Shown: piece after piece, positions 56,548 to 64,000 of the stretch | Layout: each line of letters opens with the position of its first letter | Position numbering within the stretch: the stretch's first letter is position 1 | Origin: Symbiodinium natans | Taxonomy: Eukaryota; Sar; Dinophyceae; Suessiales; Symbiodiniaceae | Length of the DNA: 64,000 bases | NCBI GenBank assembly: GCA_905221605.1 | Contig: CAJNDS010001669.1 | Location: 552,001-616,000, forward strand | Direction: 5' to 3' | Position numbers and translations under genes: made by a program | Notes under the pieces: model-generated | Told to the model about the DNA's origin: nothing | What the model saw: the letters and a program-made list of their open reading frames with translations, nothing else | The model's database searches: none

Positions 56548-56955
56548 GCGCCCGCATGCGCGCGGGGACGCGCGTGGGCGCTCGCAGGCGCGCGCGCGGG
56601 CGCGGGCGCTGCGCGTGCGAGCGTGCGCGTGCGAGCGTGCGCGTGCGAGCGTGCGCGTGCGAGCGTGCGCGTGCGAGCGTGCGCGTGTGCGTCGCGCGTG
56701 CGTGTTGAGCGTGCGCGTCGTGCGTCGCGCGTGCGCCTCGCGCGTGCGCGTCACGCGTGCGCGTGCACGCTTTGGCATTTGTCTTTGCGCTTTCGATTGG
56801 CCTTGTGTTTGTGTTCGTGTTCGTGGGTGCGTTTGTTTCTGCTTGTTTGTGTCGTGCGTGCATGCATGCATGCATGCATGCATGCATGCATGCATGCATG
56901 CATGCATGCATGCATGCATGCATGTGCGTGCGCTTGCGTGCATGCATGCATGCGC
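56548..56955. repeat. Alternating purine-pyrimidine tract: (GCGTGC)n then (CATG)n
   Basis: GCGTGCGAGC-type units at about 56605-56690, GCGTGCGCGT variants to 56765, then an unbroken CATG run (56861-56924) and GTGCGTGC. Self-complementary and Z-DNA-prone. The open frames (Cys-Met-His-Ala or Arg-Ala repeats) on both strands are artefacts. Confidence 0.9.
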
Positions 56956-57426
56956 ATGCTTGTGCACGTATGAATGTCCCCATCCATGTACGCGCGCAGT
57001 TCCGCACAGCTCCCTCCTCCAAGATTGCGAAGCCATGTTCTACAACTCGGGCGCAATGACGGTTGTGGGCATCCCCTCTTGCAACCGGCTTGCAAACGTC
57101 ACGCCAGGACAGCAGCTGTCCGCGCACACCGTGCTCATGACATGGCATGCAGCTCATCGGATGTCCCCTATACGCCCTAAACCCTAAATCTTCAACCCTA
57201 AACCCACCAAGGCGCATCTTTGGCATGCCGGGTCAACATGCTGTGAGGGCTTTATGTTGTTTAGGACCTTAGGATGTATACTGTCTCCTCCGACCACGAG
57301 TAGGCTTTAAAGGTAGTTCGTTGTGTTAGAGAATCGACTTGAGCCGAGGTTTGGGCATCAATGCCGAGGGAGAGCGATGTGGCATTCATCAGGGTCAGGC
57401 CACTTGAGGGCTCAATTTTCAGTGCG

Positions 57427-57540
57427 GGAGGTTCATGGGAACTCTATGAAGGGCTAGAAGTGTGGCAACTGTACTTTTAACCAAATTTAGGTACTTCTAA
57501 CCCCACTTACAACTGTCCATGAAACTCTAAGTAGGGTTCG
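57427..57540. mobile_element. Family A element
   Basis: Left end GGGAGGTTCATGGGAACTCT; right end CTGTCCATGAAACTCTAAGTAG. Inverted repeats with core CTTTTAACC and TACTTCTAACC. Confidence 0.6.
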
Positions 57541-60170
57541 GAGTTTATGGGCATTCGGGGTGAAGCATTCATTCAGGCGGCTTGGCTTCTGTGATGACAT
57601 CAGCATGCACATGCCTTCTCCATGGTCCATAGCGACTCATGGAGTAGCCTAGACTGTGAGGACGCCTGCCAGCCCAGCCAGCCAGATCAGATCTAGCCGA
57701 AACCTGACGCGTTTCACGAACCCGGAAGTCAAATAAACCTGAGTGAAGGATAAAGACCTGAACTTAGAGTGAGGCCCCTATGTAGTTTTTGTATCATCGC
57801 CATACCGCCAGAACCTCCCGGACAAAGAAACGACTTGCCCACACTGCTGCTCCAGCAACCCACAAGCCGCCTGATCCCCTTCGACCGAATTACACCCCTT
57901 TAACACACAAAACCCTAAACCCTCATCCTAAATCCTAGACCTAAACCCTAAAGCCGAAAGCCTAAACCCCAAATCCTAAACCCTCTAAACCCCAAAGCCC
58001 CAAAATCCCAAAGCCAGATAAAACCCTAAACCCAAAGCAAAGCAAACCCAAGCCAAGCGGTTCCCGGAGACTCCGAAAAACCTTAACTAAGGAATGTTCC
58101 TTCAATCATATTAAGGATCCCTATGTGGTTTAAGGGTTTAGGGTTTAGTATTCAGGGCTCAGGGTGTATGTTTCTTAATTAGTGAGTATTCCTTACATCA
58201 CTAGGGTTTAGGGCTTGGGGTTTAGGAGGATTTTCCCCTCAACCCTCAACCCTCAACCCTCAACCCTAAACCCTAGTGGAGTCTCTGGGTTGCTGTGACC
58301 CTTTTCTTGCGCGCGAGGCCCCGCCGGCGTCACGCGAGTTGACCTTGGGGCCGGTCTTGAGATGGACTCTAGGGAGGGTTTAGGGTTTAGGGGTTTAGGG
58401 GTTTAGAGGTTTAGGGGTTTAGGGGTTTAGGGGTTTAGGAGTTTAGGGGTTTATTTAGGGTCTAAGGTTTAGGTTTACGGTGGGATCCTTCGCTTGGTTA
58501 CTAGGGCTCAAGGCTCAAGAGCAGTTACAAACAGCTTGCTGAGGCTACGAACTGCCAGTTTCGGTCCTCCTTACGAAGTGTATGCATAGAACCTGCGGAC
58601 ACACTGCCGCGACAAAGCTGGAATCGTTTCTGCCGGTATCTCAACAGCTGACTCAAGAAAGCTATACTGCCCTCAGAACGTTGAACAAATAGTATGTTCA
58701 ATAGTCCCTGGGGGATTTATATGAAAAAAGTTGCAACAACAAATCCTAAGGGGACTATAGAAAAAATGGGAATCTTGCTCCTGTTCCAGCATGCCCGAAC
58801 CCAAGCCACCCCAGTCGCCGCTCCTCTGATCGCAGGACCTTTGCTGTGGCGCAGGGAGCCCCTAAACCGTGACGGTTTAGGGTTTAGGGTTTAGGGTTTA
58901 GGATTTAGGGTTTAGGGTTTTAGGGTTTAACCCTACCAACCTCCCCAACAATATACAAAGCCCAAGAGGCTCCTCCAGCCTGCACCTGCAGAAAAACCGG
59001 CAGCATCCCCTAAAAATCGGCAGACCCTGTCTTGGCTGACTTCTGAACCCCTCCTAAAATTGGTTTGGGGTTTAGGGTTTAGGGGTTAGCTAAAAGTTTA
59101 ACTTTTAGGCTCCTTCTTGTAGTTGCCTTCAAAATCCGAAAAGGTTAAAGGTTAAAGTCCTAAGAGCCTGCCAGAAGAAAGCCAAGCTGTTGCTAGATGC
59201 CCCCACACCATCCTAGTCCTAGACTCCTAGAAGCCTATAAGCCCTAACCCCCAAAACCTACACCCCTAAACATGCGTTTGTTGACGCGTGGACTGAGGTC
59301 GGCGCCGCAAACATCCCAGAACCCCCTAGACCCCAAACATCCTCGAACCCCAAACCCTAAACCCCTGAAAATCCCCAAAGGCCCTTGCAAGGCAAGTGTC
59401 CCTGGTCCTGGCGGCGCAGCGCGGCCCTGACCCATGGTGGGGCCCGCAGCGACGCCGCGGCGGAGGAGAAGGCACCTGCCAAGGCTTCCAGGCTTTTGGG
59501 GTTTAGGGTTTAGGGTTTAGGGTTTGGGGTTTAGGATTTGGGGTTTGGGGTTTAGGGTTTAGGGTTTAGGGTTTCGGGGGAGTGTCTGCATTTCAATGCG
59601 ACAATCAGCTCTTTCGATAGTCTCACTCGTCGAGCGTTTCAGGCTGAGGTCTCACAGTGTTCGGGCCAACGTCTGAAAGCATCCACCCATACCCCTCAGA
59701 TGGGATAGACAGGGCTTTCGGTTTTAGAGTTTAGAGTTTAGGGACCCTTCCTCTGAGCCTGAATGAAGTTGGAAGGCTGGAAGAAGGCCCCCCGAATTCC
59801 CAGGGATGAACACGTGCGACAGTCGTGAATTGCTTGGAGGACCATGGGTAGCTATATGCCGGGGTTACAGTCGTCGTTACTTCCCTCTCTCTCGCTCTCT
59901 CTGGCTCTCTGGCTCGCCCGCTCTCTCTCTCTCTCTCGCTCTCTGTCTGCGTCTTCGGAAGCCACAGCTCCACGACGAAGGGCTAAACCCTAAAACCTAA
60001 ACCCTAAACCCTAAACCCTAAAACCCTAAACCCTAAGCCCATGACCGGCCTAGGCCGAGGGACCACACAGGCCACACAGGGCCTCAGAGGACCCTGAGTC
60101 ACGAGGCCGCACCGGCGGCACAGAGCGGCTGACGGTGCGCACAAGCGGTTTAGGGTTTAGGGTTTAGGGT
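57541..60170. repeat. Repeat-dominated stretch with possible small exons
   Basis: Decayed CCCTAAA units (57908-58050), family B (58080-58200), GGGGTTTAG units (58378-58450), TTTAGGG tracts (58875-58930, 59500-59575), a CT/TC run (59883-59945) and CCCTAAA (59985-60030). An ATG frame at 58694-58870 (MFNSPWGIYMKKVATTNPKG; VAAPLIAGPLLWRREPLN) may be an exon. No other frame is convincing. Confidence 0.35.
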
Positions 60171-60830
60171 TTAAGGTTTAGGGTTTAGGGTTAGGGTTTC
60201 CAGCACACCCGGCCACGTCTTGAAGACGCCGAAGGTCGCACGAATTGCACGCATTGGGACATCAAAATTAGGAAGCCCATTGGCACACGAATCTGCGCAA
60301 GCCTGCACTAGCTGCCGCTTTGCATCCTCGACGGCCGCATCCTCCGACGCAGTCCATCTCAAATAAGCCAAACCCCTGACGAAGGTTGCATGCCCGAGAT
60401 TGTGATGTTTTCCTGCTTCGCGGGTGCGCTTGGCACAGGTTTGTGGCCGTTTAGTGCGTACACGTTTTGGCCATGATGTACTTTCCATACTCCTGCACAC
60501 CTGTGCAGGCTTCGAATGTCATTACATAAGGAGAGCATGCACACGGTCATGAGGAAGTGCTCACTGCCTTTGGAACCGCGGCCGGTCCGAGCGCACACTG
60601 GCCTCTCAGCATGAGCAGCATGGTCGAGGACTGATGCTACCGAGCCTGCGGCACAAGTTGGTGAATTGCCTGTTGGCCCCACGGACATGTCCAACGACAT
60701 GGGGTGCCCCACCTCTAGGACAACTGCCCCTCTGAGCACGCACATTGGCATGCCGACTTGCAAACTCCTTGGCAGCAAACACTTTTCTGCACCAGGGGCA
60801 TTGGTTGCACACCACCGCCTTCCGCGCCAC
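60171..60830 (-). pseudogene. Degenerate or multi-exon protein with CxxC/H finger
   Basis: On the minus strand from 60830: VVCNQCPWCRKVFAAKEFAS then RHANVRAQRGSCPRGG, a Cys2-His type finger. In a second frame there is HFLMTVCMLSLCNDIRSLHR and GVWKVHHGQNVYALNGHK. In a third, at 60171-60400, GLAYLRWTASEDAAVEDAKR and QLVQACADSCANGLPNFDVP. The finger resembles, from memory, C-terminal fingers of LINE-type reverse transcriptases common in dinoflagellates, so a decayed retroelement end is one option; a spliced gene is the other. Confidence 0.4.
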
Positions 60831-60959
60831 TACGGAGGTTGCGAGCCTTTGTGTGTGTGTGTGTGCACCGCAAGAGCCCGTAGATCTTCTGTGTCTGCTG
60901 CCAACGGAAAGTGTACTTACCCACCAATACTTATAGCCCTACACCCTAACCCAAAACCC

Positions 60960-61290
60960 TAAACCCTAAACACTACTTATAACCACCCATGAACCTCCCT
61001 AGTCAGGGAATTTGGAGGGATCTCTGGGGTGCCTGAAAGCGCCCAAACGGGTCTCCGCAGCCGCGGCAGAAGAGGCTGGCGCACTCCTGAAGTCTCCCCT
61101 CTCTTGGGGAGGTTCATGGGTAGTTACAGGTTTAGGGTTTAGGGTTTCGGTACTTGGAGGTCCATGGGAAGCTTTACGAATAAGTACCCAAATAATGGTC
61201 GAATAACGGTATGGGTGTAGTTACCATACTCATAACCCTACTTACAACTAACCCTGAGCCTCCAAGTAACCCCGCCTTTTAGTATGGTCC
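60960..61290. mobile_element. Cluster of family A ends
   Basis: Right-type end AACCACCCATGAACCTCC (60980), left-type end GGAGGTTCATGGGTAGTTAC (61109) and a complete copy 61151-61270 (ACTTGGAGGTCCATGGGAAG to ACCCTGAGCCTCCAAGTAA). The 60-base island between them (61020-61100) could be an exon. Confidence 0.6.
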
Positions 61291-61999
61291 CTTGTACTTG
61301 GTTAGAGGGATCCAAAGTATGGGCCCTTATTCTGTATAGTGTCAGCCCTAAACCCTAAACCCTAAACCCTAAACCCTAAACCCTAAACCCTAAACCGTTG
61401 TGTAACAAGGGACACAAGACCTAAGGTCCATACTTGGAACCCCATTTTCAGGGGCCTCAGGGCTTCTCGAGGCTGCAAGAATACCACACGCACATGGGCA
61501 GTTCCCTACACGAGGGTCCTTCTTTGCGGTCCTTACGTTGCAGGCGCGTGCTCTGTAGGGGAACCCAAAAAGGGACCCTAACTTAGAGAACTACCCACAT
61601 GGTGCGTCAGCCAGACTCCCTTTTTTCCTCCAGGGGCGGATCCTCGGAGCATCGTAGGCAGCCTTAAGGAAGGTGATGCCTGCAGCCCCGAGCAGCAACC
61701 CTGGTTTTTTGAGTTGCAGCAAAACTGATCTCCGCGGCTCTTGAGCACAAGCTCAAAGCCTTCAGAGAACGCTCAAAAGGCACATCACTGCCGTGGTTGT
61801 TATTAAGCTAGCCTTGCAAAACTCTGAGCCCTAAACCCTGAACCCTAAACCCTGCAAGAGCCCTTCCAACTCTACAAAAGCACTACGCAGAAACCCTTGG
61901 CTGCCAATGTGGCTAATGGCTTCCAACATTCTGGACCTGTTCGCAAAACAGGCCTCAAAGGGTCCTGAACCCTTTTTTCAGGACCCTAAACCCTAAACC
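61291..61999. repeat. CCCTAAA tract and palindromic elements, no gene seen
   Basis: A palindrome of GGTCCCTTGTAC... and inverse around the CCCTAAA tract 61348-61396; family E motif GGGGAACCCAAAAAGGGACC (61559); CCCTAAA (61983-62008) adjoining the oxidase stop codon. Confidence 0.5.
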
Positions 62000-63675
62000 C
62001 TAAACCCACTCCTGAGGAGTCCTAAAGGCCTCCATGATTTCGGCCTCCGGTGACCCTTCCTTGGGCTCGTGGGCGTAGAGCCACTTGGCGTTCTCCGGCA
62101 GGGACATTAAGATGCTCTCGATGCGGCCAACGCCGCTGCTTAGCCTAGTTCATGGTTGGGATAGTCTTAAAATTCTACATATATATATAGGTGTATATGT
62201 ATGTATATGTACATATATACATATTTAATATTTTTGGTGTTTAAATACCCTTAATTAAAAATGCAAAAAATGGTACCCCACTATGAGTCAGCAGCATCTT
62301 GAGGCCGAAGACGGTGCCGCGATCGTAGACAAGGTTGAACTCCACGTAGCGGCCCCGGCGGATCAACTGCCATTGCTTCTGCTCCTCCGTGAACTCCTTG
62401 TCCCTGTTCTTCTCAAGAATTGGCACGTAGGCCTTGGGAACTGCAGCCAGGCAGTCTGTCGAAAACTTCAGGTGCTTGTCGGGGTCCTCGGAGTTGAAGT
62501 CGTCAAAGAAGATGCCACCCAGGCCCCGCGTCTCCTGACGATGCTGGATGAGGAAGTACTTGTCGGCCCACTTCTTGAACTTGCCGTACCAGTCCTATAC
62601 TAAACTTGGAACCCTAGCAAAAATGCGTTTTTTGCTGTAAACTTCTTAGGAAAAAAGTACACAAACATAAAAATCATTTAAGTATCCCTAAGAGTCGGGG
62701 TCGTACTTGTCACAGACATCCTTGTATGTCCCGTGGAAATGCTTCATGTCCTCCTTGTCCAGGTAGGAGGGAGTGATGTCAGTGCCACCGCCAAACCACC
62801 ACCTTACTAGCCCAGGAACCCTATGATAATAAGGGTACCCTTCTTGGGGTTGATTACGTTGTAAGGGAACACCCAGAACCCAAAAAAATCGTGAAAGGGT
62901 ACCACTGGGCGACCAAGCCACTGGCCGGTCTCCGTCTCGAAGTAGCGGTAGTTGAAGTGCATGGTGGGGCAATGGGGGTTCTTGGGATGCATCACAGAGG
63001 ACAGGCCGCAAGCGAAGAAAGGGACCTTCTGACCGGGTTTCAGCTTTCCGCCTGCGCGGTCGGCCCCCCGCTCGGTGGCCGCATTCAGCGCCGACTCGGG
63101 CATCTCGCCGTAGACAACGCTGAGGTTCACCCCAGCCTTCTCCTTGGTAGCCGAGTAACCATCTCACAATAAGGGTACCCTTTTTGGGGTTGCTCGTCTT
63201 TATAAGGGAACCCACAACCCAAAAAAGGCAAAAGGGCACCACTCAGCTGCCAAGTCTCAAAAATGTTGCCGTTGGCGAGCACACGGGCAACTCCGCCACC
63301 GCCTTTCTCGCCGCGCGTGTAGGGCTCCGTCGAGAACTTGGCACCACCGTCGCAGTCCTCAATGGCCTTGCAGATGTTCGCCTGGGCCTCTGCCACAACC
63401 GCCTCAAATCGCCGCCGCATGGAATCTGGGGCATCCGACTGCTTGCACATGGAGGTGTACTTCTCCATGACGACGGTCGCAGACCTCGCCACCGTGCGCT
63501 TACGCATTCCCCGCCGGCAGCCCGTCAAAGCCGCTGCCCCCGTCACGGCAAGGAGGGTGTGGGACGGGCTGGGCGAGTGGGTGCTTGTCGGAGCCGCGGC
63601 CGGGGCCACTACCGCACGTGGGGCGGCAGACTGGCTCGTAATCGGCTGGCCCGGACTTGTCACGAAGGCATCCAT
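62000..63675 (-). CDS. hemF: Coproporphyrinogen III oxidase, aerobic, plastid-type (5 exons)
   Basis: Oxidative decarboxylation of coproporphyrinogen III to protoporphyrinogen IX, the oxygen-dependent step of heme and chlorophyll synthesis. Exons on -: 63675-63259, 63142-62922, 62802-62697, 62594-62296, 62144-62000; the sum is 1,188 bases, 395 residues. Family landmarks in order: [103 protein letters not shown] (read through 62,5xx), [20 protein letters not shown] and a C-terminus [10 protein letters not shown]...PQEWV. The first 80 residues are Ala/Ser/Arg-rich with a mildly hydrophobic stretch ([14 protein letters not shown]), consistent with plastid targeting. The start could instead be TTG/ATG-free upstream frame to 63813. 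Introns: GA-AG (116), GT-AG (119), GA-AG (102), GC-AG (151). The stop TAG lies in the first TTTAGGG unit. Exon 5 adds about three residues relative to the usual LKTGGRIES. Confidence 0.93.
62145..62295 (-). other. Intron 4 of hemF, GC-AG
   Basis: From ATGCT-type donor to CTAG|GCTAAGC. Contains TTTTTGCATTTTT, a TATATG repeat and ATCCCAACCATGAAC near its end, matching the intron of the gene at 17204-18512 in layout and 3' sequence. A shift of three bases at both ends gives another GC-AG option. Confidence 0.6.
62595..62696 (-). other. Intron 3 of hemF, GA-AG
   Basis: CCC|GACTCTTAGG to GTATAG|GACTGG. GACT stands at both junctions as a direct repeat. No GT donor fits the required frame at this junction. 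Confidence 0.75.
62803..62921 (-). mobile_element. Intron 2 of hemF, introner-type element (family E)
   Basis: GTGGCTTGG to CTAGTAAG, with GTGG repeated at the junction. Contains GGTACCCTTT...GGGTTC...TTCCCTTACAACG and CAACCCCAAGAAGGGTACC, the same order of motifs as intron 1. So introns 1 and 2 are copies of one inverted-repeat element. Confidence 0.75.
63143..63258 (-). mobile_element. Intron 1 of hemF, introner-type element (family E), GA-AG
   Basis: TTT|GAGACTTGG to CTACCAAG|GAGAAG. GAG occurs at both junctions; CTTGG and CCAAG are inverted ends. The body has TTTTTTGGGTTGTGGGTTCC, then CAACCCCAAAAAGGGTACCC. The frame through the intron is open, which is why it can be mistaken for exon. 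Confidence 0.8.
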
Positions 63676-63813
63676 CTCGATTCTGACTACTGGCGCACAC
63701 CTGGCTGCGACCTCTGTGTGTCTTGCTTTGGCCGGTATGGCTTGCGCCAAAATGGCTCCGCGTTCAGAGCTTGGCTTCGGGCTCAAGACCCCTTCATTGA
63801 GGAAATACACCAC

Positions 63814-64000
63814 CTTAAACGATATAAGATTCTGTACTCTGAACTGAGGTCTAATTATTCCATGACGAGGACTGCCGCTTCCCGGGGTCCATGCGCTTGG
63901 TGCATTTCAATCAAGAAAATGGTGGCCGAACAGGGTTTAGGGTTTAGGGTTCAGGGAACAAGGCTATGCCGCAAACTACCTAAACCCTAAACCCTAAACC
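63814..64000. other. 5' flank of hemF and end of window
   Basis: Upstream of the oxidase. TTTAGGG (63935-63950) and CCCTAAA (63980-64000) tracts. An upstream non-coding exon or spliced-leader site may be present, but none is clear. Confidence 0.4.

Noticed and set aside
56279-57226. 315-codon minus ORF rich in Met-His-Ala-Cys
   Set aside because: Derived from the (CATG)n and GCGTGC tracts; ends are in CCCTAAA repeats.
63127-63242. hemF coding through intron 1 (frame is open)
   Set aside because: The translation interrupts a conserved block (NGNIFE to KAGVN) and is homologous to intron 2; it is an intron.

Overview
The window looks like a nuclear segment of a dinoflagellate. The grounds are: short introns with GT-AG, GC-AG and GA-AG ends; intron sequences that recur as inverted-repeat (introner-like) elements; short gaps between same-strand genes with a pyrimidine-rich AG just before the next ATG, as trans-spliced leader addition would need; and one clear housekeeping gene, coproporphyrinogen III oxidase, with a plastid-type leader. 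There are no prokaryotic signals. The commonest word is the telomere-type heptamer TTTAGGG/CCCTAAA, present as hundreds of short tracts in both orientations. It is interstitial here, not a chromosome end.

Layout. 1-32.5 kb: islands of about 60-400 unique bases between TTTAGGG/CCCTAAA tracts and small inverted-repeat elements. Read in frame, many islands are exons, usually with CCCTAAA plus an AG before them and GTTTAGGG after them. Joining them gives phase-consistent multi-exon genes (for example 1179-2353, 2417-3485, 8564-9166 and 12676-13449 on +; 17204-18512 on -). 23.4-24.2 kb is a GC-rich 131-bp tandem array. 30.5 kb holds a (CTA)n tract. 32.58-35.96 kb is an AT-rich array of interlocking palindromes with a 363-439 bp higher-order spacing. 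35.96-37 kb holds two copies of a 300-bp repeat. 38.4-55.6 kb has almost no telomere-type repeats and carries long ORFs. 55.6-64 kb returns to the interspersed style and ends in the coproporphyrinogen oxidase gene on the minus strand.

The most unusual locus is 42.4-53.5 kb. Four long ORFs (46333-53481) join through three short in-frame introns into one predicted 2,298-residue protein. In order it has a PD-(D/E)XK (RecB/lambda-exonuclease-like) nuclease, a superfamily-3 helicase-like ATPase, a polymerase-like segment, an OTU-like cysteine protease, a C2H2 finger and a DDE-transposase-like domain. Three more ORFs precede it on the same strand. I read this as a large, possibly self-replicating mobile element of a type I cannot name. 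No terminal repeats were identified.

Most gene models below are reconstructions by eye from reading frame and splice phase. Exon edges can be off by a few bases, and for many short islands the opposite strand is also open. The models with several phase-matched exons are the most reliable.
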